Source: Croceibacterium ferulae | GTDB taxonomy: Bacteria; Pseudomonadota; Alphaproteobacteria; Sphingomonadales; Sphingomonadaceae | Direction of reading: 5' to 3' | Assembly (NCBI RefSeq): GCF_003660445.1 | Contig: NZ_QZVQ01000002.1 | Location: forward strand, 372,001 to 436,000 | Length of the DNA: 64,000 nucleotides | Shown: piece by piece, positions 1 to 9,512 of the stretch | How the letters are laid out: each line of letters opens with the position of its first letter | How positions within the stretch are numbered: the first letter of the stretch is position 1 | The notes under the pieces: model-generated | Databases searched by the model: none | Told to the model about the DNA's origin: nothing | The model's input: the letters and a program-made list of their open reading frames with translations, nothing else | Translations under genes and position numbers: made by a program

Positions 1-822
1 GCCATCAGCCCGGCGCGCCTTGGTGATGGCGAAGGCGAGGCCCGCCATGACCGGATCGGTTTCGGTGTCGAGGTCATGGCCATACAGCGGCAGACCTGCC
101 TCCAGCCGCAAGGAGTCGCGCGCGCCGAGGCCGATCGGTCGCACCTCATCCTCTGCCATCAGGCGATCAGCCAGCGTGACGGCATCGACGGCCGGGAGCG
201 ACAGCTCGAACCCGTCCTCCCCGGTATAGCCCGAGCGGAAGATGCGGACCGGCACCTCGCCCAGCATGCGGCTGGTCGCTTCCATGAAGCCGAGTTCGGT
301 AGCGATGCCGGGGAACAGGCGGTCGAGCACAAGGGCGGCCTCCGGTCCCTGCAGCGCCAGCAGCGCCAGATCGGGCAGCGGCGTAAGCGCCACCTCTGCG
401 GGCAGCCGCGCCTGCAGATGGGCGATGTCGCCGACCTTGGTCGCGCCGTTGACGACCAGGAAATAGGTCGGCTCACCTTCCGTGATGTTGGTGACGATCA
501 AATCGTCGATCACGCCGCCCTTGTCGTTCAGCAGCAGCGAATAGCGCATCCGCCCCGGCGCCAGCGCCTGCAGGTCCGCCGGCAGCAATGCTTCCAGCGC
601 GGCGGCAGCGCCGGCACCGGAGACAGTGAGCTGCCCCATATGGCTGACGTCGAACAGGCCGGCATGGCTGCGCGTCCATTCATGTTCGGCGATGATGCCG
701 TCCGGATACTGGATCGGCATGGCATAGCCGGCAAACGGCACCATCCTGGCACCGGCCGCACGGTGCCAGGCATCCAGCGGCAGGGTGGCAGGGGGGTGGT
801 CGATCGTGGGGCGGTCAGTCAT
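1..822 (-). CDS. gcvT: Aminomethyltransferase (glycine cleavage T protein), 3' end cut by window edge
   Basis: The first 274 codons are visible from an ATG at 822, and the frame is open to the left edge. The family is usually about 370-400 residues, so roughly the last 100 (the C-terminal barrel domain) lie outside. The protein transfers the aminomethyl carbon of glycine, carried on lipoylated GcvH, to tetrahydrofolate, releasing ammonia. Visible family features are the N-terminal FAGYAMPIQY segment, SHAGLFDVSHMG, and GYTGEDGFEL about two thirds along. No gcvH or gcvP lies in the window; they may follow to the left. An Lrp/AsnC-type regulator diverges from it about 340 bases away, a common arrangement for amino-acid genes. 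The family call is firm; the start rests on the first ATG of the conserved reading frame. Confidence 0.93.
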   Translation of the reverse strand, partial: MTDRPTIDHPPATLPLDAWHRAAGARMVPFAGYAMPIQYPDGIIAEHEWTRSHAGLFDVSHMGQLTVSGAGAAAALEALLPADLQALAPGRMRYSLLLNDKGGVIDDLIVTNITEGEPTYFLVVNGATKVGDIAHLQARLPAEVALTPLPDLALLALQGPEAALVLDRLFPGIATELGFMEATSRMLGEVPVRIFRSGYTGEDGFELSLPAVDAVTLADRLMAEDEVRPIGLGARDSLRLEAGLPLYGHDLDTETDPVMAGLAFAITKARRADG

Positions 823-1159
823 GCTCAGGCAGGCTCCGGTAATGGTCCAGCCAGCTCGGCCTGAAGCTGGCAGGTGACGGTTTGCGGTGAAGAGGTCCGG
901 CGGGCAAGCGGGCATGCAACGGCGGCAACAGAACATCGCGACCAGCGTGGTCTGCGTCACGCCGGAGACCAGCACCACGCCGATCGAGCAAGCCCGCGCC
1001 GTTCAGAAACAGGCGACCCATGAACCCTTTTTCTTGTTGATCCGGCGCGGCCGGCTTTCGCCGCCGGAACGCGTTACCATTCCCGCTCTTGCAAATCTTG
1101 GGAAAAACGGCACTTATTTGCCTGCACTTTGACGGTTTATGCGGCAACGGGGGATTGTT
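823..1159. other. Divergent intergenic region between gcvT and the Lrp-type gene
   Basis: This stretch of 337 bases has no convincing gene. The part nearest the regulator (about 1080-1140) is more A+T-rich than its surroundings and probably holds the regulator promoter. The gcvT side is G+C-rich and would form the gcvT 5' leader. A short open frame joins gcvT in phase upstream of its ATG but is closed by a stop after about 60 codons and lacks a good ribosome binding site. I looked for the glycine riboswitch often found before gcvT in alphaproteobacteria and could not identify its conserved core. Confidence 0.5.
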
Positions 1160-1657
1160 ATGGCAAAAAGCGTGCGTGAAGCGCTTGACCGCACGGATTT
1201 TCGAGTCCTGCGCGCCCTGGTTGATGATGGGCGTGCTGCCGATGTCACCTTGGGGGAAACCGTTAACCTCTCCAGCACCGCGGTGGCCCGCCGGCGCAAG
1301 CTGCTGGAGGAAAAGGGCGTGGTTACCGGATATTCGGCCGTTATAAATCAGCAGAAGTTGGGTTATGCGATCACCGTGCTGGTGATGATCGAGCTGAGCA
1401 GCCAGTCGGAAAACAAGCTGATGGAGTTCGAGGAGGCGGTGATGTCCTGTCCCTCCATGTCGTTCTGCTCGTTCATCTCCGGCGAAAACGACTTCATGAT
1501 GCTGATCAACGTCCGTTCCTTCGACCACTACGATCTGGTCTATCGCAAGGAGCTGTCGAACTTGCCCCATGTCGCAAGAATCCGCTCCAGCTTCCTGCTG
1601 CGGGAAGTCGCTCGGCGCCGGGTGGCGCCAGCCGTGCTGGACGAACTGGAAGGCTGA
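1160..1657 (+). CDS. Lrp/AsnC family transcriptional regulator
   Basis: A protein of 165 residues, the normal length for the Lrp/AsnC family. The N-terminal third is a winged helix-turn-helix (about residues 10-60, with LSSTAVARRRKLLEEKGVV as recognition region). The rest is the RAM/AsnC ligand-binding domain, including GYAITVLVMIEL and the FISGENDFMMLINV strand. Such proteins bind an amino acid and act as dimers or octamers on divergent promoters. The ATG at 1160 was preferred to an in-frame ATG at 1139 because a GGGGG tract lies just upstream of it. It diverges from gcvT, so control of glycine cleavage is a reasonable guess, but the ligand cannot be read from sequence. Confidence 0.9.
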   Translation: MAKSVREALDRTDFRVLRALVDDGRAADVTLGETVNLSSTAVARRRKLLEEKGVVTGYSAVINQQKLGYAITVLVMIELSSQSENKLMEFEEAVMSCPSMSFCSFISGENDFMMLINVRSFDHYDLVYRKELSNLPHVARIRSSFLLREVARRRVAPAVLDELEG

Positions 1658-1752
1658 GCGCCAGGGCGGCAAGACGAACCTTTCCGGGTGCAATGTCCTG
1701 AAGGCACCGCTTCCGCACAGGTGCGGCGACACCAGGTCGGGCCCTCGTGCGG

Positions 1753-2826
1753 TCAGGCCCGCGCCTCCCGCCGGGCGGCCTTGCGTGCATGCCGGCGGGC
1801 TTTGCGCTGTTCGGTCTTGTGCAGCCACTGCTCCATCGACATGCCGCCTTCCGCCAGATCGGCCAGCACGGCGCCGCGCTGCCCCATCGGCTTCGGCTCG
1901 CCCGCGGTGGTGTCCACTGTGGTCTGCCGCTCCAGTTCCGCATTCAGCAGCGCGCCGGCCAGGATGCCGTAAGTCGACAGGAACAGCCACATCAGGAAGA
2001 CGACGATTGCCGACAGGGAACCGTAGGTGGCGTTATAGTCGCTGACAAAGGCGACATAGAACGAGAAGCCGAAGGTGATGGCGATCCACAGCACGGTCGC
2101 CAGCAGCGCACCCGGCGTCAGCCAGCGCCACTTCGCCGGGCGGCGATCAGGGCCGTAGCGCATGATCAGGGCAAAGCCGATGCTGCCCAGCAGGATCGAT
2201 GCGGTCCAGGTCAGCAGCTTGAACAGGGTCGCCACCCAGGGTCCGATCAGGCTTTGTGTATGCGTCTGGAGCCAGGCGAACACGCCGCCACTGATGAGAC
2301 CCGTCAGGGCCACGAACACCACGGCAAGCGTCAACATCATGGCGCGGATCGTCAGCGTGATCATTCCGCGGGTCTCATGCTCCTCGTTGATGATGTTCAG
2401 CGCGCCGATCAAGCCGTTGGCAGCGCGTGTGCCGCCATACAGCGCGAAGAACAGCGCGATCACCAGCGCAAAGCCCGTGACGCCGGCATTGGCGTTCACG
2501 GCGCCCAGCAACTGGTCCTGAAGCAACACGGCCGCTTCCTGAGGAATGACCTCCACCAGCGCGCCCATCTGTCTCCGAACGGTCTGGGTGTCGCCGATCA
2601 GGCCGTAGATCATCACCGTGGATGCGATCAGCGGGGTCAACGCCAGGAAGGTGAAGAAGGCCACGCCCGCACCGATCAGCGACAGGTTGTGGTAGCCCCA
2701 CATCGTGATCATCCGCTTGATCACCTCGATCCAGCCCGCCCGTGGCACCTCCCTGGGGGAACTTGCCTGCGCTCCCGCTGCCTGGTGGGCGACCGGCTCG
2801 CACTGCTCGGAACCATTTTGTTCCAT
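1753..2826 (-). CDS. YihY/virulence factor BrkB family inner-membrane protein
   Basis: About 357 residues from the ATG at 2826. An N-terminal polar segment of about 45 residues precedes GAGVAFFTFLALTPLI, the signature of the YihY/BrkB family, formerly miscalled ribonuclease BN. Six hydrophobic spans follow, then a strongly basic cytoplasmic tail (HKTEQRKARRHARKAARREA). The molecular function of the family is not settled, so none is assigned. The start is uncertain: an in-frame TTG at 2892 has a well-spaced AGAGGA ahead of it and would add 22 residues. The divergent tamA gene starts in the same stretch, so one of the two promoters must lie close to or inside the other's coding start. Confidence 0.85.
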   Translation of the reverse strand: MEQNGSEQCEPVAHQAAGAQASSPREVPRAGWIEVIKRMITMWGYHNLSLIGAGVAFFTFLALTPLIASTVMIYGLIGDTQTVRRQMGALVEVIPQEAAVLLQDQLLGAVNANAGVTGFALVIALFFALYGGTRAANGLIGALNIINEEHETRGMITLTIRAMMLTLAVVFVALTGLISGGVFAWLQTHTQSLIGPWVATLFKLLTWTASILLGSIGFALIMRYGPDRRPAKWRWLTPGALLATVLWIAITFGFSFYVAFVSDYNATYGSLSAIVVFLMWLFLSTYGILAGALLNAELERQTTVDTTAGEPKPMGQRGAVLADLAEGGMSMEQWLHKTEQRKARRHARKAARREARA

Positions 2827-2907
2827 GGCAAGTTGATGATCGACGGCAGTCTGCTGGGTCGTGCCGTCGGGGGCATGATCATCAGGGATCAAGTGGGGAA
2901 TCCTCTT

Positions 2908-5262
2908 TTGCGAAACACGGTCTGGCTCAGGCAGGGAACAGGCGAGCTCCGAAATGGTGCCGCATATGGCCGACGTGCCCTGCCCGGGTTGAGTGGCATC
3001 ACGCTTGCGCTGGCCATCGCGCTGGCCGGCAATGCCGCAGTTGCGCAGGATTCGGCGGATTCGGTCGCGCAGCAGCCTGCGGGCCAACCTGCTACCCCGC
3101 TGGACGTGCCTGCCCTGCCTGCCGATACCCAGCTGCCGGCCGTGGACCCCATTATTCCCGATGCCGAGTTCGAGGCCACCGTGCCGTCGCTGGATGCCAA
3201 CGCGGATGCCGCGCTGGACGGCCCACTGGAATCGATCGAAGAGTTCGAGCGGCGGATCGCGACCGAGCAGGCAGCCGCCGCCCCGCAGGACGGGCAGGCG
3301 GCGCCAGTCGGGAACCCGGCCCTGGCCGATGGCGACACGCAGGAGACGATCGGAGATGCCCCGATCCGCGATGCCGCCCTGAACGAGCCTCTGCCCCCGC
3401 TGGAAAGCTTCCAGGTGGAAGAGGTGCAGTTCACCGAAGCCGAGGTCGAGAGCGAGCCTACCGAGATCGCCTATGACGTCACGATCAATGGCCTGGACTC
3501 GGTGGATGATGACAGCGCGGCGAACCTCGCCGGCATGTTCGATTCCCTGTCGGCGCTGAAGGACGATGACGATGCGGCCAATGTTGCGCAGGTTTCCGCC
3601 CGGCTGACCGAAGACAGTGCCTTGCTGCAGAGCATTCTTGCCTCCGAAGGCTGGTACGATGCCACGGTGACCAGCCGGCTGGACCGCACGGGCGAGGATG
3701 ATGCCCCGCCCCTGACCGCGGTGCTGGATGTGGTCCCGGGGCAGCGTTACACCTTTTCCGACATCACGGTCACCGCCGACCCGACCGAACCCGCCGATCT
3801 GATCAGCAGCAATCTGGCGCTGAAAGTGGGCGAACCGATCATCGCCGAACGCGTCCAGGGCGCAGAAGCGCAGGTCGCAGTGGCCCTGCCCGAGAACGGC
3901 TATCCCTTCGCCACCGTGGGTCAGCGCGACATTCTGCTGGATCCCGAGACGGGTGGCGGCGACTACACGCTGCCGATCGAGACCGGGCCGCGATCCGTGT
4001 TCGGTGGTATCCGCACCACCGGCAATCTCGCCTTCGATGCCGAGCATATCGACGTGCTCAGCCGGTTCGAACGCGGAGAGCTGTATGACAGCCGCATGGT
4101 GGACGACCTGCGGCAGGCGCTGGTCGCGACCGGCCTGTTCAATACCGTATCGGTCACGCCGGAGCAGACGGGCGAAGATGCCGGCGACGGCACGCAATAT
4201 GCCACAATCCTGGTAGACCAGGATGCTGGCCCGCCGCGCACGCTCGCGGGCAGCGCCGGTTATGGCACCGGTCAGGGCGTGCGGCTGGAAGGCAGCTGGA
4301 CGCATCGCAACCTGTTCCCGCCGGAAGGCGCACTGATCGCCAATGCCGTCCTCGGCACCCGCGAGCAGGGTGTAGGGGCGACGTTCCGCCGATCCAATGC
4401 GGGCCGCCGCGACCGGACCTTCAGCCTGACGGCAGAGGCCCTGCACAGCGATTATGATGCGTTCGAGGCCTATACCGGGCGCCTTGCAGCGCTGGTGACA
4501 TATGATTCCACGCCAATCTGGCAGAAGCGGTTCACCTATGCCTATGGCGTGCAGCTGCTCGGCTCCGTCGAAGAGGATTTCGATTTCTCGATCAACGATC
4601 TGGCCGACCGCACCTTCTTCATCGGCGGGCTGACCGGCCAGGCCGGCTTCGACACGTCCGACGACCTGCTCAATCCCACCCGCGGCTTCCGCCTGACCAC
4701 GCTGATCGAACCGGAGGCATCGCTGCAGGACGGGTTCGACACCTATGTCCGCGCACGGATCGACGGCACCGCCTACGTGCCGATCGGCGACAGCTTCGTG
4801 ATTGCCGGCCGCCTGCGCTTCGGCACGATCCAGGGTATCGAGCGCTTCGACCTGGCGCCTTCGCGGCGGTTCTATGCTGGTGGCGGCGGCTCCGTCCGCG
4901 GCTTCGGGTTCCAGCAGCTTGGTCCACGGGTCGAATATGCCAACCCGGATTTCGATCCGACGGACGAGGATTCCGACGAGCCCGAGACCCTGATCCGTCC
5001 GATCGGTGGCCGCAGCGTGGCCGAAGGCGCGGCCGAAGTGCGGTATCGCTGGGGCAATTTCGGTGTGGTCGGCTTTGTCGATGCGGGTCAGGTCTATGAA
5101 GAAACCTACCCCACCTTCGACGATGTCCGCATCGGTGTCGGCGTCGGTGGGCGCTACTACACCAATTTCGGGCCGCTGCGGGTGGACATCGCCACCCCCA
5201 TGAACCGGCGGCGAGGCGAGAGTCGCCTCAACCTCTACATCTCGATCGGGCAGGCTTTCTGA
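2908..5262 (+). CDS. tamA: TamA: Omp85-family outer-membrane translocation component
   Basis: About 784 residues from a TTG at 2908, with GGGGAA about 8 bases upstream; in-frame ATGs at 2875 and 2836 are alternatives. Order of parts: a signal peptide ending near AGNAAVAQ; an acidic, Pro/Ala-rich linker of roughly 130-150 residues; POTRA repeats (for example FSDITVTA and FGGIRTTGNLAF); then a 16-strand Omp85 barrel. The barrel carries the family motif GGGGSVRGFGFQQLGP, and the chain ends in a phenylalanine (YISIGQAF). The protein is predicted to sit in the outer membrane and work with TamB in envelope assembly or lipid transport. The next gene is tamB, overlapping in TGATG, which favours TamA over BamA. 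The long linker before the POTRA region is unusual. Confidence 0.9.
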   Translation: MRNTVWLRQGTGELRNGAAYGRRALPGLSGITLALAIALAGNAAVAQDSADSVAQQPAGQPATPLDVPALPADTQLPAVDPIIPDAEFEATVPSLDANADAALDGPLESIEEFERRIATEQAAAAPQDGQAAPVGNPALADGDTQETIGDAPIRDAALNEPLPPLESFQVEEVQFTEAEVESEPTEIAYDVTINGLDSVDDDSAANLAGMFDSLSALKDDDDAANVAQVSARLTEDSALLQSILASEGWYDATVTSRLDRTGEDDAPPLTAVLDVVPGQRYTFSDITVTADPTEPADLISSNLALKVGEPIIAERVQGAEAQVAVALPENGYPFATVGQRDILLDPETGGGDYTLPIETGPRSVFGGIRTTGNLAFDAEHIDVLSRFERGELYDSRMVDDLRQALVATGLFNTVSVTPEQTGEDAGDGTQYATILVDQDAGPPRTLAGSAGYGTGQGVRLEGSWTHRNLFPPEGALIANAVLGTREQGVGATFRRSNAGRRDRTFSLTAEALHSDYDAFEAYTGRLAALVTYDSTPIWQKRFTYAYGVQLLGSVEEDFDFSINDLADRTFFIGGLTGQAGFDTSDDLLNPTRGFRLTTLIEPEASLQDGFDTYVRARIDGTAYVPIGDSFVIAGRLRFGTIQGIERFDLAPSRRFYAGGGGSVRGFGFQQLGPRVEYANPDFDPTDEDSDEPETLIRPIGGRSVAEGAAEVRYRWGNFGVVGFVDAGQVYEETYPTFDDVRIGVGVGGRYYTNFGPLRVDIATPMNRRRGESRLNLYISIGQAF

Positions 5263-8200
5263 TGGCGGACGACACCACCATGACGCCCACCGATACCGAC
5301 CGGGCGGACAGCGCAGTGGCCGGACCGCATCACCGCAACCCGGCGCTGCGCATCGCCAAGTGGATCGGCATCGTTCTGCTGGTGTTGGTGCTGCTGGTCG
5401 CCGCAGTGCTGGTGGGCATCAATACGGCCCCCGGCAAGCGCTTCGTGGTGCGTCAGATAGAGGCGCTGGAGTTCGAGAACGGGATGCGCATCGGCATCGG
5501 CGAGATCGACGGATCGCTGTATGGCCGCATGGTGATCCGCGATCTGGCAGTCGCCGATCCGAAGGGCGTGTTCGTCACCAGTCCCGAGATCGCGGTCGAC
5601 TGGCGCCCCTTTGCTTTCGCCAGCGGGCATATTGACGTCCGCTCGCTCGCCAGCCCTCTTGTGACGCTGGCGCGGCTGCCGGAATTCAACGAAACTCCGC
5701 CGAGCGACGCCCCGCTGCTGCCCGACTACGATATCGACGTGAACACGCTGCGCATCGGCCGCTTCGTGGCCGAGGCGCCGGTCAGCGGCGAGCGCCGCGT
5801 GGTGGGCATGGATGGCGAGGTGCATATCGCCGATGGCCGTGCCCAGGTCGACTTCAATGGTCGCACCATTGCCGGTCAGGGCATCGCCGGCGGGGATACC
5901 GTGGCGCTGGTGCTGGACGCAGCGCCCGAAGACAACCGGCTGGATATCAAGCTCGACCTCAATGCTCCCGAAGGCGGCGTGATCGCAGCGCTTGCAGGCC
6001 TGAGCGATCCGCTACGCGTGCAGGTGGACGGGCGCGGTGACTGGGCGCGCTGGGACGGCCGGCTGAATGCCGACCTGGCCGGCAGCGCCTTCGCCCGCGT
6101 GCAGGTTCTCGCCCGCGATGGCACCTTCACCCTGCGCGGCCCCACGCGGGTGGCGCGCCTGTTCGAAGGGCCGACCGCCACGCTGCTGGGGCCGATCCTC
6201 AACCTGGACCTGACCGGCAAGCTGGCCGAGCGGCGGGTCGATCTGGCGGGCAACGTCAATTCGGACGCGTTCAGGCTGAACACGGCCGGCATTGTCGATC
6301 TGTCGGACAACAGCTTCGACGCGTTCAGGCTCGGTTTCGTCCTGCTGAAGCCGGCGGCGATTGCGCCCAATCTGGGCGGCAGCGGCCTCCGGGCACAACT
6401 GGTACTGGATGGCGCCTTTACGACGCCGGCGGTGCAGTACGAAGTGAACGCCACGCGGCTGTTCATGAACGACATGGGGCTGGAAAACCTCGCCGCCAGC
6501 GGCGCGGCGCGTGTGGATGCGGACCAGATCCTCATCCCGGTGGATGCACGCGTCAGCCGGGTCGTCGGGCTGGACACGGTTGCTGGCGGTACATTGCGCA
6601 ATGTGCGGCTGGCGGGTGATCTGGCGATCGACGGCACCCGCATCCTGTCCGACAATCTGCGCCTGCGTTCCGATCGCATCGATGCCGGGCTGATCGTCGT
6701 CGCGGATACCTCCACCGGCCTGTATACCGGCGCCATCGATGGGCGGATCGACGATTATCGCGTGGAGAGCGTCGGCATCTTCAACATCGAGACGGACATC
6801 GACCTAAAGACTGTGCCCACCGGCGGGTTCGCCATGCAGGGACGCGTGCGCGCACGCTCCACCCGGCTGCTGAACGACAGTGTCCTGAACTTCCTGGGCG
6901 GCAATGCGGTGGCGGCGACCAACGTCCTTTATGGCCCGGACGGAGTTGTCCGCTTCTCCAACCTCCGCCTGGATGCGCCGGACGCGCGGATCACGGATGG
7001 CCGCGGATCGTGGTCGCCGGACGGGCGCCTGTCCTTGACCATGGCCGGCACCACCACCGCCTATGGCGCCGTGGGCGTGCAGGTCGCCGGCACGATCGCC
7101 GACCCCGATGCGGTGATCACGGTGGAACGGCCCGGCTTCGGCATCGGCCTTGCCAATGTGGAGGCGCGGATCACCGGCGCACAGGGCGGGTACCGCCTGG
7201 ATGCGACCGCGCAGACCGATTACGGTCCGCTGACCGCCGACGTGGTGCTGGGCACCGCCGCCCCGCTGACGCTGACGATCAACAACGCCAATCTGGGCGG
7301 TATCGACTTTGCAGGGCGCGTGCAGCAGACCAGTGCCGGCCCCTTCGCCGGGCAGCTGACCGCCAACGGCAATGGCCTGGGCGGCGTGGTGCGGCTGTCG
7401 GCGCTGGGCCAGTATCAGCAGGCGCTGGTCAATCTGCGGGCGCGCGACACCGTTCTGCCCGGCCCGGCGCAGCTTGCGATCGGTTCGGCCATCGTGGATG
7501 CGCAGATCGTGCTGTACGATCAGCCGCGGATCGTGGCGGACGCGCAGCTGGCGCAGACCCGTTACGGCGCGCTCAACATCGTCGCCGCCCGTGCGCAGGT
7601 CGATTATCGCGATGGCCGCGGCACGGCCCGCGTGCTCGCGGAAGGCACCAGCGGCGTGCCGTTCCGCATTGCCATGAATGCCGATCTGCAACCGCAGCTG
7701 TGGCGCGCGGCGCTGCAAGGCCGGGTCCGCGGCATCGACTTCCGCACCGCCACGCCGGCGCGGATCGTGCCGGGCGACGGCAGCTACGAACTGCTGCCCA
7801 CCCGCATAACCTTCGGCCAGGGCGACATCCGCGTTGCCGGCAAGTATGGCGAGGGCATAGAGCTGCAGACCCGCCTCGACCGGCTGGACCTCGCGATCCT
7901 GAACGCCTTCGCGCCGGGCTTCGGCATCGGTGGGCAGGCGACTGGCAGCCTCGATTTCGCGCAAGCCAGCAGCACCGCCTTCCCCAGCGCCGATGCGCGC
8001 CTGTCGATCGACAACTTCACCCGCACCACCGCCGCGGCGGTCAGCCGGCCGATCGACATCAACTTCGTCGGCAAGCTGCTGTCCGATGGTGGCGAGGCAC
8101 GGGCGGTGATGCGGGATCGCGGCGCCGTGATCGGCCGGGTGGTCGCGTCGCTGCGCCCCCTTGGGCCGAGCGCCGGCACCTGGACGGAACGGATGCTGGC

Positions 8201-9512
8201 GGCACCGCTGGGCGGCGGCATCCGCTACAACGGGCCGGCTGCCACGCTGTTCTCCTTCGCCGGGCAGGTGGACCAGACCCTCACCGGTCCGGTCGGCGTC
8301 GCTGCCGATTTCACTGGGACCGTCTCGGCCCCGTCCTTTGCCGGGCTCATCCGTTCCAGCAATCTCACTTATGAGAACCAGACCTATGGCACCCGCCTGA
8401 CCAATCTGGCCGTGAACGGGCGGTTCACCGGTGACCGGCTGGAAGTGCGCAGCCTGACGGCCAATGCCGGGGATGGGACCGTCAGCGCCAGCGGCTATGT
8501 CAGCCTGGCCGCGGACGCCGGCTACCCGATGGATCTCGCGGTCACGATGGACAATGCCGAACTGGCGGACAGTGACCAGATCGCCGCCCGCGCGACCGGC
8601 AATCTGCGGCTGGCGAAGGCCGCCGGGCAGAATGCGCTGCTCTCCGGCCAGATCCAGCTGCCGGAAACCCGGTACCAGATCGTGCGCCAAGGTGCAGCGG
8701 ATGTGCCGCGGTTGACCGGCGTGCGCTTCAAGCCGCCGCGCGGTCCGCAGCGCATCACGGGCGACGAACCGGCGGAACCTTCGGCCGGCCTGTTCGAGCA
8801 GCTTGCGCTGGACATCGACCTGGTGGCGCCCGAGCGGTTGTATGTTTCCGGCATGGGGCTGGAATCCGAATGGCGCGCCGACTTCAACGTGGCCGGCACC
8901 AGCGCCGCGCCCCGCATGTCGGGCGAGGTGGAACTGATCCGCGGAACGCTGGGCTTTGCCGGCCGCAACTTCGACCTGAGCGATGGGCGGGTGCAGTTCA
9001 CGGGCGGCAACACCATCGATCCGACGATCACCATCGTTGCGACGGAGGATATCGAGGACGTGACGGTGAACGTGAACGTTGAGGGCCGCGCGATGGACCC
9101 GCAGATCACCTTCTCCAGCACGCCTGGCCTGCCGCAGGACGAAATCCTCAGCCGCATTCTGTTCGGCAGCTCCGTCGGCAACCTGTCCGCCATCCAGGCG
9201 GTGCAGCTGGCGGCCTCGCTCAACTCGCTGCGCGGCTCGGGCGGCGGGCTCAATCCGCTGGGCACCCTACGCGCGGCCAGCGGGATCGATCGCCTGCGCA
9301 TCCTGGGCAGCGATGACGAGACCGGCCGCGGCACCGCACTGGCGGCGGGTCAGTATCTGACGGACGACATCTATGTGGAGTTCATCACCGATGCGCAGGG
9401 CTTCACCGCCACGCAGCTGGAAGTCAGCCTGACCCCAGCACTGTCGATCCTGAGCCAGGCGGGCGGTTCCGGCGCGACCAATGTCAGCGCCCGGTATCGC
9501 AAGAACTACTGA
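5262..9512 (+). CDS. tamB: TamB: translocation/assembly module protein (AsmA-like, DUF490)
   Basis: A protein of 1416 residues. After a short cytoplasmic tail there is one transmembrane anchor (about residues 31-52, WIGIVLLVLVLLVAAVLVGI). The rest is a very long run of beta-rich repeats that would span the periplasm as a groove-like rod. The C-terminal DUF490/TamB domain is recognisable from LAGRNFDLSDGRVQF-like sequence, ITFSSTPGLPQDEILSRILF and QLAASLNSL. TamB is the inner-membrane partner of TamA and belongs to the AsmA-like bridge proteins linked to phospholipid transport. Its ATG overlaps the tamA stop, so translation is probably coupled. No internal damage was seen. Confidence 0.93.
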   Translation: MADDTTMTPTDTDRADSAVAGPHHRNPALRIAKWIGIVLLVLVLLVAAVLVGINTAPGKRFVVRQIEALEFENGMRIGIGEIDGSLYGRMVIRDLAVADPKGVFVTSPEIAVDWRPFAFASGHIDVRSLASPLVTLARLPEFNETPPSDAPLLPDYDIDVNTLRIGRFVAEAPVSGERRVVGMDGEVHIADGRAQVDFNGRTIAGQGIAGGDTVALVLDAAPEDNRLDIKLDLNAPEGGVIAALAGLSDPLRVQVDGRGDWARWDGRLNADLAGSAFARVQVLARDGTFTLRGPTRVARLFEGPTATLLGPILNLDLTGKLAERRVDLAGNVNSDAFRLNTAGIVDLSDNSFDAFRLGFVLLKPAAIAPNLGGSGLRAQLVLDGAFTTPAVQYEVNATRLFMNDMGLENLAASGAARVDADQILIPVDARVSRVVGLDTVAGGTLRNVRLAGDLAIDGTRILSDNLRLRSDRIDAGLIVVADTSTGLYTGAIDGRIDDYRVESVGIFNIETDIDLKTVPTGGFAMQGRVRARSTRLLNDSVLNFLGGNAVAATNVLYGPDGVVRFSNLRLDAPDARITDGRGSWSPDGRLSLTMAGTTTAYGAVGVQVAGTIADPDAVITVERPGFGIGLANVEARITGAQGGYRLDATAQTDYGPLTADVVLGTAAPLTLTINNANLGGIDFAGRVQQTSAGPFAGQLTANGNGLGGVVRLSALGQYQQALVNLRARDTVLPGPAQLAIGSAIVDAQIVLYDQPRIVADAQLAQTRYGALNIVAARAQVDYRDGRGTARVLAEGTSGVPFRIAMNADLQPQLWRAALQGRVRGIDFRTATPARIVPGDGSYELLPTRITFGQGDIRVAGKYGEGIELQTRLDRLDLAILNAFAPGFGIGGQATGSLDFAQASSTAFPSADARLSIDNFTRTTAAAVSRPIDINFVGKLLSDGGEARAVMRDRGAVIGRVVASLRPLGPSAGTWTERMLAAPLGGGIRYNGPAATLFSFAGQVDQTLTGPVGVAADFTGTVSAPSFAGLIRSSNLTYENQTYGTRLTNLAVNGRFTGDRLEVRSLTANAGDGTVSASGYVSLAADAGYPMDLAVTMDNAELADSDQIAARATGNLRLAKAAGQNALLSGQIQLPETRYQIVRQGAADVPRLTGVRFKPPRGPQRITGDEPAEPSAGLFEQLALDIDLVAPERLYVSGMGLESEWRADFNVAGTSAAPRMSGEVELIRGTLGFAGRNFDLSDGRVQFTGGNTIDPTITIVATEDIEDVTVNVNVEGRAMDPQITFSSTPGLPQDEILSRILFGSSVGNLSAIQAVQLAASLNSLRGSGGGLNPLGTLRAASGIDRLRILGSDDETGRGTALAAGQYLTDDIYVEFITDAQGFTATQLEVSLTPALSILSQAGGSGATNVSARYRKNY

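Noticed and set aside
1753-4446. An 897-codon open frame on the minus strand running through tamA
   Set aside because: Only its 3' part (the YihY protein) has recognisable protein features; the upstream part is the antisense shadow of tamA in high-G+C DNA.
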